In this document: positions 1-9,880 of the stretch, one piece after another
Numbering within the stretch: the stretch's first letter is position 1
Layout of the letters: every line of letters starts with the position of its first letter
Assembly (NCBI GenBank): GCA_044224925.1
Contig: JBGAJM010000001.1
Coordinates: 372,001 to 436,000 of the forward strand
Reading direction: 5' to 3'
Length of the DNA stretch: 64,000 nucleotides
Origin: Kapaibacterium sp044224925
Lineage (GTDB): Bacteria > Bacteroidota > Ignavibacteria > Kapaibacteriales > Kapaibacteriaceae
The notes under the pieces: model-generated
What the model was told of the DNA's origin: nothing
Database searches by the model: none
The model's input: only the letters and a program-made list of their open reading frames with translations
Translations under genes and position numbers: made by a program

Positions 1-1011
1 GTTGCGCATGCCGCAGGGCTTGAAGATCAGATCCTTGAGACAGGTGGCGAAGTCTGTGCCACTCGCTCGCTCAATGATACTGGAAAGGAGTGCATACCCG
101 GTATTGCTATACTGAAACTTCGAACCCGGTGGAAACAGGAGAGGAGGCGAGTGGGTCTTCAAGAGTTCGATCACGTCGTCATTCGTGGCGAACCTCTTCT
201 TATCCCAGTGTTCCGCGAACAGTTCCATGTAGTCGGGCAGACCCGACGTATGCGTTAACAAGTTCTCAATGGTGATGTTTCGATACGGAAGCTCGGGGAT
301 GAACCGTTGCAGCGAATCCGTGTAGTTCAGTTTGCCCTGTTCCGCAAGGATCATAATGGCCATGGCTGTGAACTGTTTGCTACACGAAGCGAGTTCAAAC
401 AGCGAACTGTCGTTCAGGGAACTACCGTCAGTGAAATTGGAACGACCGAAGCACTTTTTATAGATCGTGGTGCCCCTATCGATCGCTAGAACTGCACCAT
501 TGAACGAATCATCTGCAACGACCGTTGCGAGCAACTTGTCGAGCTCGCGCACTTGCCGCCGTGCCACCTTCCGATCGGACGTTGTACCCATCACCACCGG
601 AAACACAAAGTCCGGGTCTTGAAAACCGAATCCCTGCACAATGCAGCTATCGTCAAAGACGAAGATCAGAGACATGTTCTCTCGTGGATCCTTCCTGTAG
701 GCCAGTTTCAGGACGATCGTGTTCAGGGTTTCAGCATCGACGGATGTGACCGTTGCCTTGCCGTACTTCTTGTACAAGGCAGTGAACTGGCTCACGATGT
801 TTTGCCCGATCAGCGTGCGTTCTTCGTCTGAGAGGTCGTTCCTTCGTTGAAACACGTCATCCATCAGGTCGAAGTTCTGATGGTTGTATGCGGCAATGAA
901 CTCCTTCGTGATCCGGACCTGGCGATCTTTGGTGGAAGGTTGCGACTGCGCTAAGGTTCGCGAGGCGAGAATGGAAAGCGACATCACGACGACGACAATT
1001 GCAATTCGCAT
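1..1011 (-). CDS. Serine hydrolase, beta-lactamase/class C PBP-like (C-terminus off window)
   Basis: The reading frame is open from an ATG at 1011 to the window edge, so the C-terminus is missing. The first 22 residues form a secretion signal ending in ALA-like SRTLAQ. Residues about 25-150 are a separate N-terminal region resembling a DUF3887-type domain (helical start, then a strand-rich part). From about 155 the beta-lactamase fold begins: the SxxK motif is S209-C-S-K212 in ELASCSKQF, and a YSN motif follows in FQYSNTGY near residue 300. Such proteins are usually periplasmic or surface esterases or D-Ala-D-Ala peptidases; the substrate cannot be told from sequence. The family is clear, the function is not. 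Confidence 0.85.
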   Translation of the reverse strand, partial: MRIAIVVVVMSLSILASRTLAQSQPSTKDRQVRITKEFIAAYNHQNFDLMDDVFQRRNDLSDEERTLIGQNIVSQFTALYKKYGKATVTSVDAETLNTIVLKLAYRKDPRENMSLIFVFDDSCIVQGFGFQDPDFVFPVVMGTTSDRKVARRQVRELDKLLATVVADDSFNGAVLAIDRGTTIYKKCFGRSNFTDGSSLNDSSLFELASCSKQFTAMAIMILAEQGKLNYTDSLQRFIPELPYRNITIENLLTHTSGLPDYMELFAEHWDKKRFATNDDVIELLKTHSPPLLFPPGSKFQYSNTGYALLSSIIERASGTDFATCLKDLIFKPCGMRN

Positions 1012-1177
1012 GTGACCACAATGAATGAAGTGAAATGAAGAAGGAGGGGCTCGAACTCCACGTTCATGTGCTCCATTTGTTTCGGCATTGAAGGAGCACA
1101 CACATGTTCTTCTGAAACGTTTATGCCTCCGGAACGTAGGCGAGCACCGCCACATCACACAAACCAGCAGGAGTAGT

Positions 1178-2095
1178 ATGAAGGCCATTGATTGCACGAA
1201 GTACGGTCCACCCGAAGTATTGCAGATCCGCGAGGTCGCCACCCCAAGTCCAAAGGACGATCAGATCCTCGTCAAGATCGTTGCCACAGCGGTGAACTCC
1301 GGAGATGTACGGGTACGCAGCCTCGATGTGAAGGGGATCATGCGGGTGGCCATGCAAGTGGTGGTGGGCATCACACGACCACGCAAGCCCATCCTTGGGA
1401 CCGTGTATGCGGGCATCGTGGAGGAAGTGGGGAAGAACGTCACCCGCTTCAATATCGGCGACAAGGTCTTTGGGATGACGGGATTCGCCTTCGGCACCTA
1501 TGCCGAGTTCATTGCCGTCGGTCAGAACAGCAACGTGCTGGAAATGCCCTTGAATGCGACGTTCGAAGAGGCCGCGTCGATCATCTTTGGCGGACAGACG
1601 GCGATCCATTTCCTCGAAAAAGCGAAGATCGCCGAACGGTCACACCCTCGCGTGTTGATCCTCGGTGCAACCGGGTCCGTCGGATCGGCCGCTGCGCAGA
1701 TCGCCAAACACCATCATGCGCACGTCACCGCCGTCTGCAGCTCTGCAGGTCATGATCTCGTCGCCTCGCTCGGCGTCGATGCCATTGTGCACTACGACGA
1801 AGAAGACTTCACCCAACGGACAGAGAAATACGACATCATCTTCGATGCCATTGGTACCTACAATGCACGTCAATGCAAAATGCTCTTGAACGACAACGGA
1901 GCCTATGTAAGTGTGAGTGCCGGCTACGCCTCCGAGAACATGCACCAGCTCCGCCTCTTGAAGGAGATGTTCGAGCAAGGCACCCTCAACGCCACCATCG
2001 ACAGGACCTACAAGATGGACGACATCGTAGAAGCCCACCGATATGTTGATACGGGAAGGAAGAAGGGGAACGTGGTGGTGAGGGTCAGTGTATGA
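1178..2095 (+). CDS. NAD(P)-dependent medium-chain alcohol dehydrogenase / quinone oxidoreductase
   Basis: A 305-residue protein of the zinc-free quinone-oxidoreductase branch of the medium-chain dehydrogenases. The N-terminal GroES-like domain (about 1-130) has the usual start MKAIDCTKYGPPEVL. A Rossmann domain follows with a dinucleotide-binding turn in VLILGATGSVGSAAAQ. The structural-zinc cysteines are absent. The start at 1178 is preferred over an in-frame ATG at 1088 because AGGAG lies at 1169-1173 and the family begins at MKA. It is likely a cytosolic NADPH-dependent reductase of quinones or enones; the substrate is unknown. It is divergent from the serine hydrolase upstream. Confidence 0.88.
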   Translation: MKAIDCTKYGPPEVLQIREVATPSPKDDQILVKIVATAVNSGDVRVRSLDVKGIMRVAMQVVVGITRPRKPILGTVYAGIVEEVGKNVTRFNIGDKVFGMTGFAFGTYAEFIAVGQNSNVLEMPLNATFEEAASIIFGGQTAIHFLEKAKIAERSHPRVLILGATGSVGSAAAQIAKHHHAHVTAVCSSAGHDLVASLGVDAIVHYDEEDFTQRTEKYDIIFDAIGTYNARQCKMLLNDNGAYVSVSAGYASENMHQLRLLKEMFEQGTLNATIDRTYKMDDIVEAHRYVDTGRKKGNVVVRVSV

Positions 2096-2255
2096 GGTAT
2101 GGACCCCTGAACCGTTTCATCATTTCACAGCCACGTGGTGCTAGATCCGATACAGGTTCGTAGTATTTCTCATCGCATTCTTGGTCAACCTATGTACGTT
2201 TGCAGAATCTAGATCAAGTGGCGTATCGATCATCCATTTTAATGAGGGGGATCCC

Positions 2256-4451
2256 ATGATGAGATCTTTGTTCGTTGCTGTTGTGATGCTCTGTCTTTTC
2301 GGATGCAGTGTACTTGTTGCACAGCCCGCCATTGTCCGAAATGGGAGTATCGATGTCGTGATACCCGATGCCAATTGTAATCTCAATGCCGCCGGTGTCT
2401 CTGTCGGTACAAACCCTGTTACCGATGGTTGGAGTTCTGCGACGATGGGGACTCCAGACCTGTTCCGTGGATGCGCACCGATCGTTCCGTTGATGTTTGG
2501 TATACCAATAAATGCATTTACGGGAGTGGACCCGCTAGATCAACTTCCGGACGTCAATCCGCCGAATCCAAATGCTCAGGCATACCTTGGGTTCTTCTCC
2601 TCATTCGTCCTCGGTGGAGAGTATCGAGAGTACGTACAAAATCAACTCAACGTGCCTCTCGTTGCTGGGCAACGCTATCGCCTCACGATGCGAGTGGCCT
2701 CTCTACGAGGCAGAACAGGAAGTCACTTCGTCGACTGGAAAGCAACGCCAAGAGCGCTCACGAAGATCCATGTCGTGCTCTCAAACCGAGCGTACAACAG
2801 ACTCATCGATCCTACGCAAGGAGTATTGAATCCCGCTGTATCGACAGTTCCTCCCCCAAACGCTCCGTTCCCCAATGTCTACCAGATCGTCGAGATTCAG
2901 GATGCGGGTGGTTTCGGTAATCACGATGCAGTTGTGCCAGAACAACAATGGGAAACAGTTACGGTTGAGTTCGTGTGTACAGTTCCAGGTAACGCTGAAT
3001 TCATGACGATCGGAAACCTTGATGATGAAACAGAGGAGAACAGTGTTCCAATCGACGTACCGGTGCAAAATGACGGTAACTCGGTGGTGACATACACCGC
3101 TATAGATGACGTGAAGATCGAATCGCTCACATCGCCATGTATTGGGTGCGATAAGTTTACTTTCGTAGCCACAAGGCGAGAAGAGCCAGACGGAAAGTGT
3201 TGCTATGATATCACGTTCACTAACAACTCAGAGTGTGTGGTAGACCGTGTTCAATCAATTGTCGTCGGTGAAGTGTGGGAATTCTGGTGGTCAACCACAC
3301 CCCCTTTGTCGATTGGACCTGGCCAAAGCAGTACTTTCACAACCTGCTTTGACCCAGTATCGTATTGGAAACGATTCAGACTCGTGGACGCAGCAGGCAA
3401 CGTTCTATGTGACAAGACGTTCGATCTGAAGTGCGGTTGCGAATGTAAAGACGAGATCAAAATCTCGTTTGATCCTGTGGAAGCAGAGGGCGATAAGTGC
3501 TGTTGGAAGTTGTCGATGAAGAACATGTCAATGTGCGGTGTCCAAAACATCTACGGCCTCACATTCGAGCATCCTCAGATCATCAACAAACAGGGCGAGT
3601 TGACGCCATTGATTCCCGGATCGCATGCTAATCCTACAAATGCCGGTCTTGGTGGATACTATCGTTTTACAGACCCATTTATCCTGGATCCGTTGGAGCG
3701 GGTTGATGTAATGAAGTATTGCATTGATCCAGATTTCGCTGATCTGCCGATCACGATTCGACTCAAACGAACAGACAACTTCCAGGAGCAATGTTCTACG
3801 CTTGTTAAGGAGTTCAAGCTTTCGTGTAAGTCGAGCCCTGACTGTTGCGCTGCAATCGAGTTCGAACGTCGGAGCACCGCCCCTTGGTGGGACGTGACAC
3901 CCAATCCTCATTGCTCCTGCGGTGGTTTTGCCCTTTGGATCGTGAATGGCACGACCCCAGGTTGTACGTTCACATCGGTAAAAGTGAAGCTGAACGGTAC
4001 GACGCTTGTGACGAGAACTGGAACCACGATCAATTCGGTATTGAACCTCCAGAACTTCTATGTGGGCTATTTCTGCTACAGCAGTACGCCACAAACGTTC
4101 CAAGTAGAGTTCACGACATCCAACGGACAAGTGTGTACTCGAACGGTGGACGTACCAGCGGGGAATTGTGGAGGTCCTGGTGGACCGCTTCAGAAGGACA
4201 AAACGATCGATCGGGATCGGAATTCGCCGGACGGCACGACCGATGACGGAGATCTTTTGCCTTTGCGGGATGGAGAGGTACTACGGATCTTCAACGTGCA
4301 CGGAAGTATCGTGTATTCGAGTCAGCCAACGACCGCTCACGACGTGAGTATGGAGGAAGTGACGCGTGATCTGTCAACTGGGGTCTACTTCTGTGTCGTG
4401 GAGGGTGGTCCTGGCTCTGCCAGAGCAAGAACGATCACCATCATGAAGTAA
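2256..4451 (+). CDS. Cysteine-rich secreted protein with T9SS-type C-terminus
   Basis: A 731-residue protein with an N-terminal signal (MMRSLFVAVVMLCLFGCSVLVAQ) and a strong AGGGGG ribosome site at 2245-2250, which fixes the start at 2256. Residues about 25-300 contain a beta-rich domain typical of secreted carbohydrate-binding-like modules. From about 300 to 640 there are repeated segments with paired cysteines (CKDEIKISFDP, CCYDITFTNNS, CCWKLSMKNMS, CCAAIEF), resembling Ig-like modules. The last 70 residues (EVLRIFNVHGSIVYSS ... LSTGVYFCVVEGG ... TITIMK) match the T9SS type A sorting domain, though the usual PNP start is missing. A surface location is inferred; function is unknown. A strong terminator follows. 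Confidence 0.8.
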   Translation: MMRSLFVAVVMLCLFGCSVLVAQPAIVRNGSIDVVIPDANCNLNAAGVSVGTNPVTDGWSSATMGTPDLFRGCAPIVPLMFGIPINAFTGVDPLDQLPDVNPPNPNAQAYLGFFSSFVLGGEYREYVQNQLNVPLVAGQRYRLTMRVASLRGRTGSHFVDWKATPRALTKIHVVLSNRAYNRLIDPTQGVLNPAVSTVPPPNAPFPNVYQIVEIQDAGGFGNHDAVVPEQQWETVTVEFVCTVPGNAEFMTIGNLDDETEENSVPIDVPVQNDGNSVVTYTAIDDVKIESLTSPCIGCDKFTFVATRREEPDGKCCYDITFTNNSECVVDRVQSIVVGEVWEFWWSTTPPLSIGPGQSSTFTTCFDPVSYWKRFRLVDAAGNVLCDKTFDLKCGCECKDEIKISFDPVEAEGDKCCWKLSMKNMSMCGVQNIYGLTFEHPQIINKQGELTPLIPGSHANPTNAGLGGYYRFTDPFILDPLERVDVMKYCIDPDFADLPITIRLKRTDNFQEQCSTLVKEFKLSCKSSPDCCAAIEFERRSTAPWWDVTPNPHCSCGGFALWIVNGTTPGCTFTSVKVKLNGTTLVTRTGTTINSVLNLQNFYVGYFCYSSTPQTFQVEFTTSNGQVCTRTVDVPAGNCGGPGGPLQKDKTIDRDRNSPDGTTDDGDLLPLRDGEVLRIFNVHGSIVYSSQPTTAHDVSMEEVTRDLSTGVYFCVVEGGPGSARARTITIMK

Positions 4452-4474
4452 CCGAAACAGTCATTTCGTACACG

Positions 4475-4515
4475 AACGCAAGCCGAGTACCTAGTGCTCG
4501 GCTTGCGTTGTTTTA
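4475..4515 (+). terminator. Rho-independent terminator
   Basis: A perfect 13-bp stem (AACGCAAGCCGAG at 4475-4487 with its complement at 4497-4509) encloses a 9-base loop and is followed by TTGTTTT. It lies 24 bases after the stop of the cysteine-rich T9SS protein and separates it from the beta-helix gene at 4603. Confidence 0.9.
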
Positions 4516-4602
4516 CCGGGGTCTGAAGGGCCAATATCTCATCAATATCGGCTCTCATTCGTAAGTTCCACAATTCATGTCTACCTCTCGTCAGCACTGC
4601 AA

Positions 4603-7137
4603 ATGAAGACCATCGAATACTTCTCTTTTTCTTCTTCTCTTACTTCTCTTTTCCTTCTCTCTTCCTTCTCACTCTTCGCAACCACCTTTAACGTAGGTCC
4701 TTCAAGAGCCTACCCAATGCCCAGCGCCGTGGTCAGCCTTGTGAGGGAAGGTGATACGGTGATGATGGATTCCGGAGTGTACCGCGATCTGCACTGTGAG
4801 TGGACGCCGGGATCTCTGACGTTCATTGGCACAGGAACGGTGGTCCTGCAACCAGATATATCGCAGAAGGCTGCCAGTACGTGGACGCTTGCAGGGATCA
4901 ACGCTACCGTGCGGAACATCGAGTTCCGAGATGGTGTGGAACGGAGCGAGGGTGGGGTCGGCTTGCTGGTGACGGGCCACGGATGCACCGTCGATTCATG
5001 TGTGTTCGCGAGGAACCGTGGTGGAGTCAAGTTTGCCCAAGATGGTCCATCAAGCCCTCTCGTGTACACGAGTCTCTTCGAAGAGAATGAGGAATTTGAC
5101 GTTGAAGCGGCAGCCGTCCAATATCTCACGGTTCTTCGGAGCTGGTTTCGCGGAAGTGCGAATGCGGTGAACATTCGCTCGTCTGCGAGTTTTCACAATA
5201 TCACGTTGAATCTGTTCACCGATGAGCGTGGTGCGTCGACAACCACCATTCACTTGCAACACGGTGGCTATACTCAGATGTATGGGAACATCTTTCACGG
5301 CGCGCGCGTGGGAGAACCGCGCAAGCACTTCGTTCGGTATGCAACAGATGTGTCGCCATATCCAGACTGGACACATCATTTGGAGTGTGCGTGGAATACG
5401 TTCGTGAACGACGTCGACTCGATCGCCTTCATCGAGACGACCGGAACACGCGCCGCTAAACTCGAGATCAAGAACTGTCTCTTTGCAGGGAAGGGTATAC
5501 AGATCCAAGACACAACGGATAGCGGACGGGTAACGATCGATACGGCGGGGAACTTTGCCGACACGACAGTGGACTCCGTTGGTTTCGTCGATCCATCCGT
5601 GCAGAACTATCATCTCACCGCATGGTCACCGGTGCGTGACCACTGGCAGTCTCCTCGCATTCAGCAGATACCGGTTGAATACAAGCACCCGCGGCAAGAG
5701 CGACCTAGACCAGGCGGTTGCATCAACGTTGGAGCGTTCGACTATGAAGAGCCTCCACCTACACCGCGTACGTGGCACGTGGGTTGGGGACGAACGCATG
5801 GGACTCCGTCCGATGTGTGCAGACGTGTGCATGATGGCGATACGGTGCTCATTGATTCCGGCGAGTATGTCGATGGGATCAGTCAATGGTCTACGAACAA
5901 CCTGACGATCATCGGTCTCGGCAAGGTGGTCATTCGCTCCAACGGCAGCACGTCGTTCAAGAATGCACTGTGGGAGGTCACCGCGGGGAGTGTGTACATC
6001 GAAGGGATCGAGTTCCGTGATCACACGACCGTCGACGGAAAGGGAACCGGTCTGTACATCGTCGGTGGTGACGTACAGCTGCGCCTGTGCACGTTCACAC
6101 GTCTGCAACGAGGGATCGTGTATGATCCACAGGTAGATGTGGCACGCCTCGGCATTGAACGGTGCGCATTCGAGGGACGTGGTTCTGAGACGGCGTATCC
6201 GCTGATCGAATGCGGCGCCATCAAGTCGTTGACGATCTCTGGATCCTCCTTCCACAACGCTGGGTCGAGCCCCATTGTGCGCTCTCACGCACGATACAAC
6301 AACATCTCGGCCTGTCGCGCCGATGTCGCCGACCTCTCCTTGCAACCGGCCTTCGATTTCCCCTCGGGCGGCTTCGTTCAACTGTGGGGAATGATCGCAC
6401 GCGCAAAGGGCGGCCGTGCAGAAGACGAGATCGTGCGCTATGGCTCCGGCACAGTGTCGGATGCGCGCGACAATAGACTGTTCGTGGGCTACAACACCAT
6501 CGTTAACGATGGCGGCGGAACCGTGTTTGTGAATGCAAGAACAACCCGTCTAAAGAGCTTTCGTGTGATCAACAATCTTCTTGTTGGCGAAGGACTACAG
6601 AGTAGTGGTCAGGCCATCAACGAAACGAATACTGCGAACAATCTGTTCGTCTTTAACGTCTCCGATGTTGGTTTTACGGATGCAGCGTCGATGGATTACC
6701 GTCTCACCGACGCATCACTTGCTCGCTTGGCAGCCGTACCGTCGGGATCGATCACGATCATCATGGAAGGTGACATTGGCTCTACCTATGCCTTCCAACC
6801 ACCGACATCCTACGTGCACCCGCAGAACACAGCCCGACGTACCTCGTGGTATGATGCAGGCGCATATGAGAGCATTCGCACATCCGACGTACATGATGTT
6901 GAGTCAGCGCAGGCTCTGATACGAGTCGCCCCCAATCCCGCCTCTTCCTCCATCACCCTCACCTTGCCGCCTTCCCTCATTGGCACCGATGTGATCATCA
7001 TGGACATGCAAGGCTGCGAGGTGGCGCGCTCTGTGGTCACGCAACCGACTCAGCAGATCGATGCGGCATCGCTTGCGCAAGGCATGTACGCCGTGCGCTG
7101 CGGAACGTACACGGCGATGGTCTCTATCATGCGATAG
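4603..7137 (+). CDS. Right-handed beta-helix surface protein with duplicated N-terminal module, T9SS
   Basis: An 844-residue protein, largest of three paralogues in the window. Residues 1-28 are a Ser/Phe/Leu-rich signal peptide encoded by a polypyrimidine tract. The mature part starts TTFNVGPSRAY and has parallel beta-helix (pectate-lyase-like) coils, with turns such as INATVRNIEFRDG and VVIRSNGS. The module occurs twice: about 28-385, and again from about 390 (TWHVGWGRTHGTPSDV ... GDTVLIDSGEYVDG). The final 75 residues (VAPNPASSSITLTLPPS ... GMYAVRCGTYTAMVSIMR) are a T9SS type A sorting domain. Role unknown: perhaps an adhesin or polysaccharide-binding protein. No catalytic residues of pectate lyases are evident. 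Confidence 0.85.
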   Translation: MKTIEYFSFSSSLTSLFLLSSFSLFATTFNVGPSRAYPMPSAVVSLVREGDTVMMDSGVYRDLHCEWTPGSLTFIGTGTVVLQPDISQKAASTWTLAGINATVRNIEFRDGVERSEGGVGLLVTGHGCTVDSCVFARNRGGVKFAQDGPSSPLVYTSLFEENEEFDVEAAAVQYLTVLRSWFRGSANAVNIRSSASFHNITLNLFTDERGASTTTIHLQHGGYTQMYGNIFHGARVGEPRKHFVRYATDVSPYPDWTHHLECAWNTFVNDVDSIAFIETTGTRAAKLEIKNCLFAGKGIQIQDTTDSGRVTIDTAGNFADTTVDSVGFVDPSVQNYHLTAWSPVRDHWQSPRIQQIPVEYKHPRQERPRPGGCINVGAFDYEEPPPTPRTWHVGWGRTHGTPSDVCRRVHDGDTVLIDSGEYVDGISQWSTNNLTIIGLGKVVIRSNGSTSFKNALWEVTAGSVYIEGIEFRDHTTVDGKGTGLYIVGGDVQLRLCTFTRLQRGIVYDPQVDVARLGIERCAFEGRGSETAYPLIECGAIKSLTISGSSFHNAGSSPIVRSHARYNNISACRADVADLSLQPAFDFPSGGFVQLWGMIARAKGGRAEDEIVRYGSGTVSDARDNRLFVGYNTIVNDGGGTVFVNARTTRLKSFRVINNLLVGEGLQSSGQAINETNTANNLFVFNVSDVGFTDAASMDYRLTDASLARLAAVPSGSITIIMEGDIGSTYAFQPPTSYVHPQNTARRTSWYDAGAYESIRTSDVHDVESAQALIRVAPNPASSSITLTLPPSLIGTDVIIMDMQGCEVARSVVTQPTQQIDAASLAQGMYAVRCGTYTAMVSIMR
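4619..4677 (+). repeat. Polypyrimidine tract encoding the signal peptide
   Basis: An almost pure C/T run (TTCTCTTTTTCTTCTTCTCT and onwards) within the first codons of the beta-helix gene. It encodes the hydrophobic, Ser/Phe/Leu-rich signal core. The same tract with clearer 12-base units occurs in the two paralogues near 11657 and 25406. Confidence 0.7.
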
Positions 7138-7149
7138 TGGGTGCGACGT

Positions 7150-9078
7150 TCACTCGCTCGTCAGTCGAGCAAACCGTCGATCTGAGGTCGGGAAATCAAC
7201 GCCATACGCAGCGGTGGCAACAACGCCCATTGCTGTAGCCCAGATGAGCGATGACATGGAGAGATCGAAGGTGGTCATCGCGGCAGAAGGGATGCAGGTG
7301 ACGCCTGCTCCGGCAACGATCGTGATGATGGCGATCCATTGGTAGACGCGCATACCGGCCCAGGAGGGCGTTTGCGCTTCGCCTCGGTACGATTCTTCGA
7401 CGAACCGACCGATCCCGCTGAGAAGAAGGTACATGCCGATGATGAAGGTTGCCGACATGTCAAGTGTGGTCAACCGGATCACGATGAGACCGATCACGAG
7501 ATTGGTCGCCATGGAATACAATTGCGTTGGATACAACGACGTACCAAGTAGACCGGAGATCTTGTTCACTCTCGACGTTGGATGCGTGAAGCGAATGCCC
7601 ACGTTGGCCGGTGACGGTCGTCCATGACAGCACCCTTGCACCAGACAGCGCAACCGTCCGAGCAACTGCATCCACGGTGCGGCTATGGAAAACGCAGCAA
7701 GCACCACAACAAGGTCGAGTCCGAACAGCAAGGAGATGACAGTGCTTCCAAGCACCACGCCCACCACGCTGCCATAGTATCCGTACGGACGTTGCAGCTT
7801 CGGCGAACCCTCGATGAACTGCGCCCACAGAGCCGCCCCCACAATGCCGCATGCTCCGATCACGAAGCCAACAGCAGCGTGCTCGCGACCCAATAGTGTG
7901 CCGACAATCAAGGTCCCCACGAAGCCGGCTGCACCTGCATACAGTCCGTGATCGATCACGCGCACGGGACCGATTCTCCACTCCTTCCAACTGTTGGCGA
8001 TCCGCTCGGTGATGGCGCGGATGCTCGACCAGATCTGCGTCCGCGTCGACACGATGACGAAGACCACCACACCTGCAAGCACATCGACGATGGAATGATT
8101 GCCCGTGGTCACGCAACTGATGGATATCAACACTGCGATCCCATACCACAGCCATGTTTGGCGACGATATGTCGTGCTCACATATCGTGCGGCAAGGAAG
8201 GCCCAGATGACGTGAAAGGCAGGGAAGGCGGCAGTGATGCCATCATACGAACGGTCCAACAAGAGAACATCGCCAAACACAGTGTGCGGCGTGAACGCCT
8301 GCTGTCGTACGACGAAAGGCACCACGAAATACATCAGAGCAGCGATGGCCGTGGCCATCCAGACATCGATCTCGAACTGACGTAGGAACTTCGCAGTGCG
8401 GACGATGAACGGGATCACCACAGCGAACGCATACGTGGCAACATAGAAGATCGTCGACGCCTCGATCACCGGCAATTGCGCTTCGAAGGGTAGGTTCGAA
8501 ACGATGGCATCGTGCGGTGCACCAATGAAGACGAATGCTTCGTAGACGAGCAGCCATGGGAGGTAGGCAAGGAGGAATGCGGCCATTCTGTCGCGTAACG
8601 TGAGCGCCACGTCCGTTGCCTCTGGCAACGACAAGAACGGCCTGTAGTGCTGCTTTCCGAAGACGTGCTCTGTCCGCTCGTTCTCGAAGCCAACCGTATA
8701 CGCAACGATCATGCACGTGAACAACGGACTGACCAGCCAGAACCCGGAGGCCGATCCGAGCAGGGCAGCAATGCCAAAGCTCAACAGCACGGTCCCCACA
8801 TAGATGGGGTTCTTTGTGATGGCATACACGCCTTTCGTCACAAAGTGCTTTGGCGGAAAGGCATTCATGGGAAGGCCCTTACCGTAGAACCACAGGTTGT
8901 GCATGCCTCCAAGAACGAGCAGCAAACCAAGCACGATGACACCGATCGCAACCACATCGTTCGACGGCACGGGCAGGTGGATCAATGATGCTGTGGCGCG
9001 GGCCCATAGTGTGAGGAGGGCGGGAAGGATGGCAATGAACATGCTGCCGTACAGCACCTTGCCGATGATCGATCTCAT
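7150..9078 (-). CDS. Three-domain integral membrane protein: ICMT-like methyltransferase, PAP2_3-like, Lgt-like
   Basis: A 642-residue polytopic membrane protein. About 1-190 resembles isoprenylcysteine carboxyl methyltransferase/PEMT proteins (KGVYAITKNPIYVG, then E-N-E-R ... FGKQHYRPF). About 210-400 resembles the PAP2_3 phosphatase/inositolphosphotransferase family (FPAFHVIWAF and TTGNHSIVDVLAG, retaining both histidines and the Asp). About 420-620 resembles prolipoprotein diacylglyceryl transferase (LRCLVQGCCHGRP, YPTQLYS, GRFVEESYRGE). Start 9078 is chosen because GGGAG lies just before it and the upstream gene ends 10 bases away; an in-frame ATG lies at 9186. It probably acts on lipids at the inner membrane. 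It is last in a three-gene operon. The specific reaction is unknown. Confidence 0.8.
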   Translation of the reverse strand: MRSIIGKVLYGSMFIAILPALLTLWARATASLIHLPVPSNDVVAIGVIVLGLLLVLGGMHNLWFYGKGLPMNAFPPKHFVTKGVYAITKNPIYVGTVLLSFGIAALLGSASGFWLVSPLFTCMIVAYTVGFENERTEHVFGKQHYRPFLSLPEATDVALTLRDRMAAFLLAYLPWLLVYEAFVFIGAPHDAIVSNLPFEAQLPVIEASTIFYVATYAFAVVIPFIVRTAKFLRQFEIDVWMATAIAALMYFVVPFVVRQQAFTPHTVFGDVLLLDRSYDGITAAFPAFHVIWAFLAARYVSTTYRRQTWLWYGIAVLISISCVTTGNHSIVDVLAGVVVFVIVSTRTQIWSSIRAITERIANSWKEWRIGPVRVIDHGLYAGAAGFVGTLIVGTLLGREHAAVGFVIGACGIVGAALWAQFIEGSPKLQRPYGYYGSVVGVVLGSTVISLLFGLDLVVVLAAFSIAAPWMQLLGRLRCLVQGCCHGRPSPANVGIRFTHPTSRVNKISGLLGTSLYPTQLYSMATNLVIGLIVIRLTTLDMSATFIIGMYLLLSGIGRFVEESYRGEAQTPSWAGMRVYQWIAIITIVAGAGVTCIPSAAMTTFDLSMSSLIWATAMGVVATAAYGVDFPTSDRRFARLTSE

Positions 9079-9088
9079 GCAACTCCCT

Positions 9089-9880
9089 TCATTTCGCCCA
9101 CGTGACGATCTCAAAGAGTGACCAGCCTGTGTCGAGTGTATCCGCACCTCTTGACAGCGACGTCGGCGCTTTGAACTTGACCTCAACGGTGTTCAATATC
9201 CGACCATGGAAGATGACCTTCAACCACGGCATCTTTGCCAGCAGATTCGAGAGCTTTCCCTTGCGGACGATAGACTTCGTGTGGAACTGAAGGACGGACG
9301 TTCCGCCGTCGAACAGGATCCTGTCCTCTTCGAAGACGGCGTCGTCATACATGGTGCCGTTGCAGATAAGGTGGTTCACCGGGTTGCTGCCCTTCCAATT
9401 GATCCAGACGATCGTATGGCGCTCAGAGAGGAACCGTCCCCATCTCAGCTCATCGATGGGTAACAGCCACGGTTTCACCGGTAGTGACAGCGTTTCAACG
9501 TAGCCCAAGCCGCGATACGACTGGCCGTCAACCTCGATCGTCGTCCGGGTCTTCGGATGATGACAGTTCCAACGCACTTCGCGTCCGCGCACATCCGTGT
9601 ACAAAAGGATGGAGATCGGAGCATCCACCCGTTGCCATGCACCACGGATCTGCAATCGATCGTTGATGAACTGCATGTCGTCCGCCACGATCGGTCTCGG
9701 AAGCCCCTTGAATGACGAACGTTCCACCGCCGTTCCATCGGCACCAGAGAAGATGCTCCCGGAATACACCAGCCGCAGTACCGACACGCGCAGCTCCGCC
9801 CAGTACAGGATAAAGCAGTTTCCATGCTCATCGATACAGTCGAAGTAGAGTTTTTCGAGGTTGAAGTGGGGGAGAGCCAT
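9089..9880 (-). CDS. Conserved protein, possible lipocalin-like (CrtC/AttH-type) beta-barrel
   Basis: A 263-residue soluble protein with no signal peptide. It is rich in alternating strands and has aromatic motifs such as GLGYVETLSLPVKPW, LRWGRFLS and IVWINWKGSN. These recall the lipocalin-like hydroxyneurosporene-synthase/AttH group that binds or modifies lipophilic ligands; this match is tentative. Its ATG directly follows the TAG of the upstream membrane SRPBCC gene (ATC TAG ATG), and it precedes the three-domain lipid-enzyme-like protein by 10 bases. The operon suggests handling of a lipid or isoprenoid. Confidence 0.65.
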   Translation of the reverse strand: MALPHFNLEKLYFDCIDEHGNCFILYWAELRVSVLRLVYSGSIFSGADGTAVERSSFKGLPRPIVADDMQFINDRLQIRGAWQRVDAPISILLYTDVRGREVRWNCHHPKTRTTIEVDGQSYRGLGYVETLSLPVKPWLLPIDELRWGRFLSERHTIVWINWKGSNPVNHLICNGTMYDDAVFEEDRILFDGGTSVLQFHTKSIVRKGKLSNLLAKMPWLKVIFHGRILNTVEVKFKAPTSLSRGADTLDTGWSLFEIVTWAK

